Source: Pseudodesulfovibrio sp. (GTDB lineage: Bacteria > Desulfobacterota > Desulfovibrionia > Desulfovibrionales > Desulfovibrionaceae). From it: a stretch of DNA of 64,000 bases. The notes beneath the pieces are model-generated. The model worked only from the letters and a program-made list of their open reading frames with translations, searched no databases and had not been told where the DNA came from. How positions within the stretch are numbered: the first letter of the stretch is position 1; each line of letters begins with the position of its first letter. The position numbers and the translations under genes are program-made. This document shows, in pieces, positions 7,942-16,325 of the stretch. The stretch is taken from assembly GCA_016744135.1 (NCBI GenBank), contig JADGEX010000001.1, positions 941,029-1,005,028 of the forward strand, read 5' to 3'.

Positions 7942-9840
7942 TTAACGATCCAAATAAATAAATCGTTTAATCTTTTGAGTAGGTGTCTTTTCAAAAGGTT
8001 CCATTTGTTCGATCACTCGATGTAACCGGGCAAACGTGGAAACTTTGGTATTCACATCCTTGCGAATATCTTCAAGCAATTTTATCACCTTGGCTCGAAC
8101 TTCGGATTCGATCAATTTCTTGACATCAAAAGCTTCATCCAGAGTTTCATGGTTAAGATGAATTCTGGCGACGACTTTACCGTCGACTTCATACACCATG
8201 GATTCTACAACATGCTCACATTCATTGATGATGGATTCAAGCTCTTCAGGATAAATATTCTCACCGCTGGGACCAAGTATCATGTTTTTTAAACGACCTT
8301 TGATATACAGATAGCCGTCCTCAAACTTGCCAAGATCACCAGTTTTAAGCCACCCATCCTCGGTGAACGTTTCCTTCGTGTCCACGGGAGCCTTGTAGTA
8401 CTCACGCATGACGTTAGGTCCTTTGGCCAAAATCTCGCCCTCTCCGGTTTCCGGGTCAGCATCCACGATTTTAAGCTGAACTCCGGGCAGTGCAGGGCCA
8501 ATGGCTCTAAATCTCTGCTTACTCGGCAAAGCTCCAGCCAAAAGCGGAGAGGTTTCGGTCATGCCATACCCAACAGCATGCGGCACTTTTGCATCAGTCA
8601 AGAACTGCTCGACCTCCGGGGACAAAGGCGCGCCGCCAATACACATACACCGCAACTCGCCACCGAACGCCTCGATAAGCTTCTTGCCCGCCACCTGAGA
8701 AAGTTTTCTCCGGGTTGCACCAATCTTCATCAAACCGCGCATGACACCCGAACCTGTCAATTTACGTTTAATCCGACTTTTGTAAATTTTCTCGATAATG
8801 AGCGGCACCACACCCATGACGGTAGGTCTGACTATCTGCATGGCAGGCAGCAATGTCCTCGGGGTGGGCGGTTTTTGCAGATAATGAATAGAGCTACCAC
8901 AGTGCAAAGGAATAATGAGGCCAACAGTGGATTCATAGGTATGCGCCATAGGCAGGACAGACATGAAACGGTCGGTTTTGAAAACAGGAATGACCTGAAT
9001 ACCTGCCAAACAGTTCTGCACCAAATTACGATGAAGCAACACGACACCCTTGGAGTGTCCAGTGGTCCCAGAAGTATACAGAATTGCGGCGACGGATTCT
9101 TCCGTTAATTCAAAGCCTTTTCCTGTCTTCCTATCAATAAACTTCCTTGCAGAATCGCTGAACTTATCCACTTTCTTTCGGGCAGTGCCACCGATTTTCT
9201 CCACTCTTTCCATGGCTGTGCCACCAAGCTTTTCAAGCTTCTCGACCTTCTCTCTGGCGGCTTCACCGAGATGTTCCATGCGCTCCTTGGTAGAGTCACT
9301 GATCTTGTCCCGTGCGGCTTCACCCAGATGTTCCATCCGCTCAAGAGCCGCCTCACTGAAATGTTCAATGCGTTCCCGAGCAGCCTCAAGGGCTTCCGTA
9401 TAACTTGTGGTCTCGCCCTCGTCATTCTCAAGAGAAAAATCATCCATGACCATAACAGTCTTGAGTGCGGAAAAATCTTCTTCTTCAACCTTATGAATAA
9501 ACCGCCTGGACGCGATCACCATCTTGGCCTCAGAATGACGCAGAATATGATGCACTGCACTGGGATGAAATTCTTGCAAAATTGGAACAACAACGGCTCC
9601 CATCATGGTGATGGAAAAATATGCGATAGCCCAATTGGGCATATTTTCACTGATAATGGCGACCTTGTCGCCCGGCTTGATGCCAATATCACTGAGCAAG
9701 GTCTGCAAATCCTTAATATGCTCACCCAGTTGAGTGTAGGTGATAGGCTCTCCGCCAACAAAGGCAAGAGCTGTCCGCTCAGAATACTGCTGGATCGAAG
9801 ACTCCAACAAATCTTTTAATGTCTTGATTTGGTCGCTCAC
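7942..9840 (-). CDS. AMP-dependent long-chain acyl-CoA ligase-like enzyme with amphipathic 11-mer repeat insert
   Basis: 632 residues of the ANL superfamily, activating a carboxylic acid with ATP and ligating it to CoA. Core motifs: ILYTSGTTGHSKGV (P-loop, near residue 253), GYGMTETSPLLAG, TGDLG, the hinge GRLKNMILGPSGENIYPEELE, and the C-terminal lysine segment TPTQKIKRF. Between the N-terminal lobe and the P-loop, residues about 140-240 form a series of roughly 11-residue units such as SEAALERMEHL, GEAAREKVEKL, GGTAMERVEKI and GGTARKKVDKF, predicted amphipathic helix absent from ordinary family members. GTG at 9838-9840 is taken as start: GGGAGG precedes it and the residues upstream (to 9921) do not look like family sequence. 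The gene has no obvious operon partner; substrate chain length is not determinable here. Confidence 0.9.
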   Translation of the reverse strand: MSDQIKTLKDLLESSIQQYSERTALAFVGGEPITYTQLGEHIKDLQTLLSDIGIKPGDKVAIISENMPNWAIAYFSITMMGAVVVPILQEFHPSAVHHILRHSEAKMVIASRRFIHKVEEEDFSALKTVMVMDDFSLENDEGETTSYTEALEAARERIEHFSEAALERMEHLGEAARDKISDSTKERMEHLGEAAREKVEKLEKLGGTAMERVEKIGGTARKKVDKFSDSARKFIDRKTGKGFELTEESVAAILYTSGTTGHSKGVVLLHRNLVQNCLAGIQVIPVFKTDRFMSVLPMAHTYESTVGLIIPLHCGSSIHYLQKPPTPRTLLPAMQIVRPTVMGVVPLIIEKIYKSRIKRKLTGSGVMRGLMKIGATRRKLSQVAGKKLIEAFGGELRCMCIGGAPLSPEVEQFLTDAKVPHAVGYGMTETSPLLAGALPSKQRFRAIGPALPGVQLKIVDADPETGEGEILAKGPNVMREYYKAPVDTKETFTEDGWLKTGDLGKFEDGYLYIKGRLKNMILGPSGENIYPEELESIINECEHVVESMVYEVDGKVVARIHLNHETLDEAFDVKKLIESEVRAKVIKLLEDIRKDVNTKVSTFARLHRVIEQMEPFEKTPTQKIKRFIYLDR

Positions 9841-9863
9841 ACATCCTCCCGATGACTGGACGC

Positions 9864-9889
9864 AACAAAGCGCACCTCTCGTGCGCCTT
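9864..9889 (-). terminator. Hairpin between the racemase and ligase genes
   Basis: On the minus strand GCGCAC / GTGCGC pair over a five-base loop, followed by TTTGTTG. It lies past the racemase stop codon, so it may end the azlC-azlD-racemase transcript, but it also lies about 30 bases upstream of the ligase start and could be in that gene's leader. Confidence 0.5.
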
Positions 9890-9949
9890 AAATTGAATAC
9901 CACGTTATAGCATTGGGTCAAGCATGTGATTATCGTCTATGGCGGTATG

Positions 9950-10639
9950 CTAAGCCAATGCCGTATCCACGGATTTTGTCGCATGAACTCTGCATGTATC
10001 CAGCGTGGGAATGTCTGTGTCACCGGACCGAACCAACATGCCTATCTCAGTACAGCCAAGAACAATGACCTGTGCTCCACGGGATGCCATCTCCTCGATA
10101 ATACGCAGGTATTCTGTCCGAGAAGCCCCCTCCAGCACACCTTTGCACAGTTCATCAAAGATAATCCGATCCACCAATTGACGGTCCTCGGCATTGGGGA
10201 CAAGTACTTCAAGGCCATGGTCCTTCAATCGGCCAGTATAAAAATCATCTTCCATGGTGAAAAGAGTCCCGAGCAATCCGACCGAAGAAAAACCAAGCTC
10301 TCGCACCGCATCTGCCGTGGCGTCGGCAACATGCACCACAGGCACAGAGACTGCCGCCTGAATCTGTGGGGCCACCTTATGCATGGTGTTCGTCCCGATA
10401 ACAATCATGTCAGCCCCACCCTGCTCCAGCATTCGGGCAGCATCTGCCAGATGATTGCCAATACTGACCCAGTCACAGGTCAACATAAGTTCACGCAGTT
10501 CCGCGAAATCAACACTATACATAAGTATTTTGGCCGAATGCAAGCCACCAAGGCGAACTTTCACTTCCTCATTCATGACCTGATAATACCCGACTGTGGA
10601 TTCCCAACTCATGCCACCAAGCAGACCAATAGTTTTCAT
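9950..10639 (-). CDS. Aspartate/glutamate racemase family protein
   Basis: 229 residues. N-terminal MKTIGLLGGMSWESTVGYY is the family signature (GGMSWEST), followed by the first catalytic cysteine candidate region IVIGTNTMHK, in which the usual Cys is a Thr, and the C-terminal catalytic cysteine motif VIVLGCTEIGML. The missing first cysteine (GTNTMHK where NTMHK is typical of YgeA-like proteins) is normal for the broad-specificity subfamily. The start ATG at 10637-10639 follows GGAGAGG. It is the third gene of a minus-strand group with azlC and azlD, which export amino acids, so an amino-acid racemisation/export link is plausible but inferred. Confidence 0.87.
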   Translation of the reverse strand: MKTIGLLGGMSWESTVGYYQVMNEEVKVRLGGLHSAKILMYSVDFAELRELMLTCDWVSIGNHLADAARMLEQGGADMIVIGTNTMHKVAPQIQAAVSVPVVHVADATADAVRELGFSSVGLLGTLFTMEDDFYTGRLKDHGLEVLVPNAEDRQLVDRIIFDELCKGVLEGASRTEYLRIIEEMASRGAQVIVLGCTEIGMLVRSGDTDIPTLDTCRVHATKSVDTALA

Positions 10640-10650
10640 GCAATCCTCTC

Positions 10651-10977
10651 CTATCCAAAGAAATAACGAGCACCGGCCACCAAAGCCATACCCAATGCCA
10701 CAGTTCCGAAGAAACTCCGAGTGCGCCATGCCAGAATAAATGCGGGAATGGCCGCCCACAAAAAATAGTTATCCGGTTCAAAATTGAAACTTGTATCCTT
10801 GAGCAACAAAGCCGGAAACAACATTGCGGACAACACTGCCACAGGGACATAGGAAAGCCAACGAACGACTGGTTCAGGCAGAGTCCGCGATGCAAGCGCC
10901 AACATGGGCAAAACGCGCGGGATGTATGTCACAGCCAACATGCCAAGAAATGTCAGAAAAACTATTTTTTGGTCCAT
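10651..10977 (-). CDS. azlD: AzlD-type branched-chain amino acid exporter subunit
   Basis: 108 residues with three to four predicted membrane helices (VFLTFLGMLAVTYIPRVLPML, VRWLSYVPVAVLSAMLFPALLL, and a C-terminal hydrophobic segment). The motif TYIPRVLPM is typical of AzlD/YgaH small subunits. Its ATG overlaps the end of azlC by 16 bases, implying translational coupling of the two subunits. Family knowledge: AzlC plus AzlD form an exporter for branched-chain or other neutral amino acids in the inner membrane. Substrate here is unproven. Confidence 0.87.
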   Translation of the reverse strand: MDQKIVFLTFLGMLAVTYIPRVLPMLALASRTLPEPVVRWLSYVPVAVLSAMLFPALLLKDTSFNFEPDNYFLWAAIPAFILAWRTRSFFGTVALGMALVAGARYFFG

Positions 10978-11672
10978 GATTCCACTCCCACACCAAAAGT
11001 TGCACCGATAACCGTTGCCAAAATGACGCTCCACTGGTCTGCACCGGCCTGCACGAGAACAACGGCCATCAAGCCGGAAAAACCAGCCACCAAAACATGC
11101 ATTTTGTTCTTGGTCTGCATGATTAGCAAAGCAATAAACATGGCTGGCAAAGCATAATCAATGCCCAACGGTTCCACATCCGGGATAGACGCCCCGGCCA
11201 CAAAACCGACCCAGGATGCAAGAATCCATGACGCCTGCGCAATACCGTTAATACCGAAACAGGTAGTCTTATTCAGATCGCCACGAGCAAACCGGACCGA
11301 ATGAACGGCAAAGGATTCATCGGTGATTTCATAAGAAAACAACGCCAATTCCCACTTCTTCCACGTCTTGAGATTCGGAGCGAGCGATGCGCTCATGAGC
11401 AAATGCCGCAAATTGACCACAAATGTTGTGGCAATAATAGATAATGGGGGCATCCCCACTGCAAACATACCCACTGCAATAAGCTGGGCAGAACCGGCAT
11501 AGACCAGAATAGACATAAGTACGGTGTTGAGCATGGAGAGTCCTGCCTGATGTGCCAACACGCCATAGGCGGCACCGACAGGGACATACCCCATAATAAT
11601 GGGTGCAACCTGTTTGACGGCTGACATCATCGGGGAGTCGGCCTCTTCTCCGGCAACAGCTTCGATAGTCAT
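10962..11672 (-). CDS. azlC: AzlC-type amino acid exporter large subunit
   Basis: 236 residues with about seven hydrophobic segments. GYVPVGAAYGVLAHQAGLS near the N-terminus, YAGSAQLIAVGM and VNLRHLLMSASLAP are characteristic AzlC/YgaZ segments. The start ATG at 11670-11672 is chosen because it gives the usual family length and GAGAGAAA lies upstream; longer in-frame starts at 11705 and 11726 are possible but lack a clear site. It diverges from the MocR-type regulator gene, a common pairing for regulator and target. It overlaps azlD by 16 bases. Confidence 0.88.
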   Translation of the reverse strand: MTIEAVAGEEADSPMMSAVKQVAPIIMGYVPVGAAYGVLAHQAGLSMLNTVLMSILVYAGSAQLIAVGMFAVGMPPLSIIATTFVVNLRHLLMSASLAPNLKTWKKWELALFSYEITDESFAVHSVRFARGDLNKTTCFGINGIAQASWILASWVGFVAGASIPDVEPLGIDYALPAMFIALLIMQTKNKMHVLVAGFSGLMAVVLVQAGADQWSVILATVIGATFGVGVESWTKK

Positions 11673-11752
11673 GATGAGTTTCTCTCTGAGTGTCTTTCTG
11701 GGCATAGCCCGGTTAATCTGATTCATCCGTGACTTGCAGTAAAGCGGAAAAA

Positions 11753-11780
11753 CTGTAATCAGTACAGATACAGATATTAT
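11753..11780 (+). promoter_or_regulatory. Promoter/operator region between azlC and the MocR-type gene
   Basis: CTGTA-N5-TACAG is an inverted repeat, followed by two tandem TACAGA units running into TATTAT, a good -10-like hexamer 31 bases before the regulator's ATG. No clear -35 is seen. MocR-type regulators often bind repeated half-sites overlapping their own promoter; assignment is inferred. Confidence 0.35.
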
Positions 11781-11810
11781 AAAAACAAAGCATAACAGTT
11801 TGAGCACCCC

Positions 11811-13232
11811 ATGGAAACGTATCGCTACCAGGCCGTTGAAAAACATATCATGTCGATGATTGAAACCGGTGCGCTCGGATTGAGTGACAAGCTCCCCTCC
11901 CTGCGTTCTTTGAGCAGCAAAATAGGCGTATCGATCTCCACCGTAAATCAAGCGTATCTTGAGCTGGAACGCAAAGGGGTCATCGAATCCCGCCCCCGAT
12001 CAGGATTCTTTGTCCGCCGAGAATCCACCCGGCTACCCCGCACTGAAAAAAAATCATCCCCCATGGATAAGCCCCGCCCTGTAACGCGCATTGGCCTGAT
12101 CCAAACAGTTCTGGAATCTGTAGGAGAAGAAGGTACAGTCTCTCTGGCCGTGGTCGCTCCAGGTCGCGGATTACTTCCCCTCAAAGATTTGGGACGCATA
12201 ACAGCGACAATGGTCCGCGATGAACCAGGACGCGCTATGGGTTATGCCCCTATTCCAGGCGACCCGCGTCTCATTCACCAAATCGCCTACCGCTCCATGG
12301 AACACGGAATTTCAGTTGCTCCAAATGACCCGATCATCACAGCCGGATGTCTTGAAGCTCTTTATATCTCTCTGCGTTCGACATGCAGACGAGGCGACAC
12401 GGTATTGATTCAATCCCCGACCTATTATTGTTTCCTTCAGTTATTGGAAACGCTCGGACTCCGTGCCATTGAAATACCTTCATGTCCCCAAAACGGAGTA
12501 TTGCCCGAAGTCCTTCATCGAGCCTTGAATACTTTTGATATTTCCGCCTGTGTGCTTGCGCCCAACTTCAACAACCCGGATTCCAGCCTGACGTCGGACG
12601 CACGCAAAAAAGAAATTGTCTCCATCCTTGCGGCACGAAACATCCCTTTAATTGAAGACGATGTTTCAACAGACCTCCACTACGGTCCCAAGCGGCCGGG
12701 AACATTCAAGCAATTCGACACAAAAGGACTGGTGCTCCTCTGTTCTTCATTTTCCAAAACTATTGCACCGGGTTATCGTGTCGGCTGGATGCTGCCAGGA
12801 CGATTCCGACAAAAAGCATTGGAAATAAAAGCGACCACCAACGTTTCCTGTGCCACATTGTCTCAGATGGCCATAGCCGAATATCTCCGTCAGGGGCGCA
12901 TGGAAAGACACTTGAAAAAACTTCGAAGCTCTTTGGAAAAACAGATGGACACCATGCAATTCCACCTCGGCCGCGATTTCCCGAAGGGGACACGAGTCAC
13001 GCACCCCACAGGTGGCGCTGTACTCTGGCTCGAACTCCCGCATGCCATCAACGCTGTAGAACTCTTCTTCCAAGCCCGAGACAAAGGCGTCGGCATCGCA
13101 CCCGGCGCAGTATTCACCACACAGGATAAATTTTCCAACTACATCCGCCTGAGTTATGGCATTCCGTGGACCAATGAAGTGCAACAGGCCATCCAGACCC
13201 TCGGAGAACTGGCAAAACAGATGAACCAATAA
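11811..13232 (+). CDS. MocR-family transcriptional regulator (GntR helix-turn-helix fused to class I aminotransferase)
   Basis: 473 residues. Residues 1-70 are a GntR-type winged helix (YQAVEKHIMSMIETG...LPSLRSLSSKIGVSISTVNQAYLELERKGVIESRPRSGFFV). From about residue 100 a fold-type I aminotransferase domain follows, with APNFNNPDSSL, EDDVSTDLHYG and the PLP lysine in SSFSKTIAPGYRVGWMLPG. Such fusions sense PLP-bound amino compounds and regulate rather than transaminate. Divergent arrangement with azlC-azlD-racemase suggests it controls amino-acid export in response to an amino-acid ligand; this is inference from position. The ribosome binding site is weak (TTTGAG). Confidence 0.93.
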   Translation: METYRYQAVEKHIMSMIETGALGLSDKLPSLRSLSSKIGVSISTVNQAYLELERKGVIESRPRSGFFVRRESTRLPRTEKKSSPMDKPRPVTRIGLIQTVLESVGEEGTVSLAVVAPGRGLLPLKDLGRITATMVRDEPGRAMGYAPIPGDPRLIHQIAYRSMEHGISVAPNDPIITAGCLEALYISLRSTCRRGDTVLIQSPTYYCFLQLLETLGLRAIEIPSCPQNGVLPEVLHRALNTFDISACVLAPNFNNPDSSLTSDARKKEIVSILAARNIPLIEDDVSTDLHYGPKRPGTFKQFDTKGLVLLCSSFSKTIAPGYRVGWMLPGRFRQKALEIKATTNVSCATLSQMAIAEYLRQGRMERHLKKLRSSLEKQMDTMQFHLGRDFPKGTRVTHPTGGAVLWLELPHAINAVELFFQARDKGVGIAPGAVFTTQDKFSNYIRLSYGIPWTNEVQQAIQTLGELAKQMNQ

Positions 13233-13319
13233 GAACGGCAGCCACTTTTTCACGCTTTACCAGACCGACCAACCAGCGTACTTTCCCTCTTCGGGCTATA
13301 CGCCTGACAAGGAAACATC

Positions 13320-14234
13320 ATGCCGGATATTGCCTCAAAACAAAAAACATATGGCCTCTTTGCCGCCCTTGCCGCCTTCTTTGCATGGGGATTACTGCCA
13401 ATCTACTGGAAATCACTCATTGTAGTGAATCCTGTTGAAATCCTGTGCCACCGCATCATTTGGTCCTTGGTCTTTATCGCCATAATCCTGACCATTCTCA
13501 AGGGATGGAAAGAAACGTTTGCATCCATGCGATCCCCCAAGGATATCGGTATACTCATTCTGAGCAGCCTGATGATCGGTGGCAACTGGCTGCTCTACAT
13601 ATGGGCCGTAAATACCAATCATGTGCTGGAAACCAGCCTTGGATATTTCATCAACCCATTGGTCACAACTTTGTTGGGTTATATTTTCTTCCGTGAACGC
13701 TTGAAACCTTTACAACTGGTTGCCATCGGGCTGGCAACATTGGGCGTTGCCAACTCCATATTCAGTTACGGCGAACTTCCCTGGATATCCCTGACACTCG
13801 CCCTTTCCTTCGCCTTCTATGGATTACTCCGAAAGATTGCCTCGGTGGAATCACTGCCTGGCCTATTCCTTGAAACCATGGTGCTGGCACCACTGGCGCT
13901 GACCTATCTGATAAAAATGCAAATGGACGGTACTTCGGCATTTTTCACCGTCAGTCCGACCATTGATCTGCTCCTCATCGGAGCAGGTGCAGCTACAGCC
14001 ACCCCCCTCATCGGATTTGCCTATGGCGCCCGTCGCCTACAATTGTCAACGCTTGGTGTACTGCAATACGTAGGTCCATCCATCGCCTTCATCCTCGGCG
14101 TCTATGTTTACAAAGAGCCGTTCACCGCAAGTCATCTGGTAACTTTCACGCTGATCTGGTCAGGATTGGCCGTTTACACAGGTGAATCCATCTGGTCTAT
14201 GCGCACACATCGGCGACTGACACGAAAGAAATAA
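13320..14234 (+). CDS. rarD: RarD-type EamA/DMT superfamily permease
   Basis: 304 residues with about ten hydrophobic segments. The N-terminal GLFAALAAFFAWGLLPIYWKSL, the segment IGGNWLLYIWAVNTNHVLETSLGYFINPL and GVLQYVGPSIAFILGVYVYKEPF are typical of RarD (chloramphenicol-sensitivity protein family). AAGGAA precedes the ATG. Inner-membrane exporter or importer of an unknown small metabolite. It follows the MocR gene at an 87-base gap and may be cotranscribed with it. Confidence 0.9.
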   Translation: MPDIASKQKTYGLFAALAAFFAWGLLPIYWKSLIVVNPVEILCHRIIWSLVFIAIILTILKGWKETFASMRSPKDIGILILSSLMIGGNWLLYIWAVNTNHVLETSLGYFINPLVTTLLGYIFFRERLKPLQLVAIGLATLGVANSIFSYGELPWISLTLALSFAFYGLLRKIASVESLPGLFLETMVLAPLALTYLIKMQMDGTSAFFTVSPTIDLLLIGAGAATATPLIGFAYGARRLQLSTLGVLQYVGPSIAFILGVYVYKEPFTASHLVTFTLIWSGLAVYTGESIWSMRTHRRLTRKK

Positions 14235-14381
14235 TCCCCTCAAACACGAAACAGGCAACCTCTTAAAAATAGAAAAATCGGCACGACTTTGAGCAATTAT
14301 GCAAATTGTCGCTCATTGTGGATTTTTTCTCTGGTATATGCGAAGTGTTATCCCGATTCCAAACATGGAGCACACTGCTAT

Positions 14382-14801
14382 ATGCCATTTAACAAAAAGA
14401 CAGCGACAACGGCTCGCTCAGATCAATCTGCCACAATCCTTATCGCCGAGGATTCCGAAAGCAACGCCATGCTCTTCTCTCTCTATTTCGAAGGGACACC
14501 ATACACGCTTGATTTTGCGAACAACGGGCAACAAGCGGTAGAAAAATATAAATCTTCCCCTTATGACCTTGTGCTCATGGACATACTCATGCCTGTCATG
14601 GACGGTTGGCAGGCCACTCGTGCGATACGTTCTTTTGAGGCTGAAAAAGGGCTGCTCCCTTCTCCTATAGTGGCCGTCACCGCTAACGTTTTTGAAGAAG
14701 ACAAGCAAAAATCACTCAATGCTGGCTGTACCGAGTTTCTCCCCAAACCCGTCAGAAAAGCTGCACTGCTTGAATGTGTGACACGCCTGACACAAGGCTA
14801 A
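14382..14801 (+). CDS. Response regulator receiver-domain protein
   Basis: 139 residues, receiver domain only, with a short charged N-terminal tail (about 22 residues). Key residues: acidic ILIAEDSESN, phosphoacceptor in LVLMDILMPVMDGWQATRAIR, AVTANVF, and the lysine in FLPKPVRKAAL. The form resembles the detached receivers found in hybrid kinases. The start at 14382 is the ATG nearest the domain; GGAG is 15 bases upstream, which is far, so the true start is uncertain (an ATG at 14289 is in frame). It converges on the rhodanese gene with a 3-base gap. Confidence 0.82.
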   Translation: MPFNKKTATTARSDQSATILIAEDSESNAMLFSLYFEGTPYTLDFANNGQQAVEKYKSSPYDLVLMDILMPVMDGWQATRAIRSFEAEKGLLPSPIVAVTANVFEEDKQKSLNAGCTEFLPKPVRKAALLECVTRLTQG

Positions 14802-14804
14802 ACT

Positions 14805-15212
14805 CTATTTTGAGAGCGGCAGCCCGCTCTCCTTCCAGTCAACGACACCTTTGTTCAAATGCCAAACTTTGGTAAACCCAAGGCGATGCATCAATTTCAA
14901 CGTTGACAAACTTCGATTTCCGGTCCTGCAATAAACGAAATACTGTGCATTCCGATCCAACGCTTTCAATTTCCTTTCGAAATCATTCCCATAAAAATCA
15001 ATATTCACAGCATTGTTAATATGACCATCACGAAACTCTACAAAAGTCCGCACGTCGAGGATGAGCACATCCGAAGACTGTACAAGCTGTACCTGCGCCG
15101 CCTTGGCATCAAAATCCACATACCCCTCAGGCAGTGGCGGATTCATGTTCACATAAAACAACAAGGCCGCAGCGATAAGAATAACGGAGGGTACAATTAT
15201 CTTAATTTTCAT
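14805..15212 (-). CDS. Rhodanese-like domain protein with N-terminal membrane anchor
   Basis: 135 residues. Residues 5-22 form a single hydrophobic segment (IIVPSVILIAAALLFYV) that anchors or exports the protein. The rest is one rhodanese domain: DVLILDVRTFVEFRDGHINNAVNI, then the active-site loop YFVYCRTGNRS with the catalytic Cys. Likely a periplasmic sulfur transferase or sulfide/thiosulfate-handling protein. The start has GCGAGG about ten bases upstream. It lies downstream of no other gene on its strand and a strong terminator separates it from the etf genes. Confidence 0.85.
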   Translation of the reverse strand: MKIKIIVPSVILIAAALLFYVNMNPPLPEGYVDFDAKAAQVQLVQSSDVLILDVRTFVEFRDGHINNAVNIDFYGNDFERKLKALDRNAQYFVYCRTGNRSLSTLKLMHRLGFTKVWHLNKGVVDWKESGLPLSK

Positions 15213-15245
15213 GGTAAAAACCTCGCCATTACATGTCTATCACAC

Positions 15246-15281
15246 GAAAAAAGCCGTACCCGATTCACGGGTACGGCTTTT
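15246..15281 (-). terminator. Terminator after etfA
   Basis: A perfect 10-bp stem (GCCGTACCCG / CGGGTACGGC) with a five-base loop, followed on the minus strand by a T-run. It is 23 bases downstream of the etfA stop codon and also has T residues on the plus strand, so it may act both ways. Confidence 0.88.
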
Positions 15282-15303
15282 AGTATAGCATCTTTAGCCT
15301 AAA

Positions 15304-16314
15304 TTAACCAAGCAGCTCGTTGACTTTCTTCATGATCTCAAAGGCATCACCAACATAGAGAACGTCGCACTTGCCCTGTGCCCAGCCACAACTACCATCG
15401 GTGTTGATGGCGCGACGTTCGTTGACAAAACGCCAACCAACGACATGCGGCTCTTCACCGTGACAACAAGTTGACAACCCCTTGGCATGCCGCGGAGTGG
15501 AACCGGTCTGACCGACCTGATGCATATGCGTCAGGAAGGAAATAATGGCCCCCCCTTCGCCCGATATATCCACCAAAGACTTGGAGGAACCAAGGGAACT
15601 TTTGGTAGCAGTCAGGAAGCTCATGATGGTTTCTTCGGCAACATCCACATGGGTCGCACCGTCTGCCTGCTTCTTGGTCCAACCGGCACCGGCCACAAGC
15701 AACATTTCTGCATCAGGGCGAATGGTCTGCTCGTCTTCGGACACGCATTCCATACCTGCAATCTTGGTACGCACACCAGACACATCTACGGCTACAGCTT
15801 CCACGTCAGCGGAACCAGCACCGTCAAAAGCCTCTGCGCAGCCTGAATCCAAGGTCATGACCCAAGGACGTTCATCACGGGTCAAAGTACCTTCCATACG
15901 CTGGCGATAGAACCACCGTTTGGCGATAGGCTTGCCGTCAACGGCATCCAAACCGGACAAATGAGTATCCACTCGACCATCCAGACGGATAGCCAACCCC
16001 GGCAGGGCACGGCTGAAACGGGAAGTGGCCGAAGCCACCACGATCTCGGCACCGCACGCCTTGGCAATGGCCTCGGCAGCGGTCAAATCGGAAGAATAGC
16101 GTGCGTCCGCGAATTCGGGACCGGCCACACCGTAAAACTTTGCACCGCAGCCACCAATAGAATCAGCGGCAGCAGAAATATCAGCACCAATAACGCCCAC
16201 AGCCAAATCAGCCCCCATGCCTTCGGCCAAAGCCTTGGCTGCAGTCAGAGCCTCAAGAGCGGACTTGTGCAGGATATTGTCACATTCTGTATGTGCAAGA
16301 AATAAAATTGTCAT
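15304..16314 (-). CDS. etfA: Divergent electron transfer flavoprotein alpha subunit
   Basis: 336 residues. The N-terminal domain (MTILFLAHTECDNILHKSALEALTAAKAL) and an Etf-like segment AAEAIAKACGAEIVVASATSRFSRALPGLAIRLDG are recognisable, and the FAD-domain motif QVGQTGS is present. After that motif the sequence departs from ordinary EtfA: the usual GISGAxQHxxGM stretch is replaced by GLSTCCHGEEPHVVGWRF, and the conserved AINxDPxAPIF by AINTDGSCGWAQGK. FAD binding is therefore likely but its environment should differ. The start follows GGGGGG. It lies 11 bases after etfB in the same operon and passes electrons from the acyl-CoA dehydrogenase-like protein to the ETF dehydrogenase-like protein, by inference from context. 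Confidence 0.85.
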   Translation of the reverse strand: MTILFLAHTECDNILHKSALEALTAAKALAEGMGADLAVGVIGADISAAADSIGGCGAKFYGVAGPEFADARYSSDLTAAEAIAKACGAEIVVASATSRFSRALPGLAIRLDGRVDTHLSGLDAVDGKPIAKRWFYRQRMEGTLTRDERPWVMTLDSGCAEAFDGAGSADVEAVAVDVSGVRTKIAGMECVSEDEQTIRPDAEMLLVAGAGWTKKQADGATHVDVAEETIMSFLTATKSSLGSSKSLVDISGEGGAIISFLTHMHQVGQTGSTPRHAKGLSTCCHGEEPHVVGWRFVNERRAINTDGSCGWAQGKCDVLYVGDAFEIMKKVNELLG

Positions 16315-16325
16315 GTTCGTCCCCC

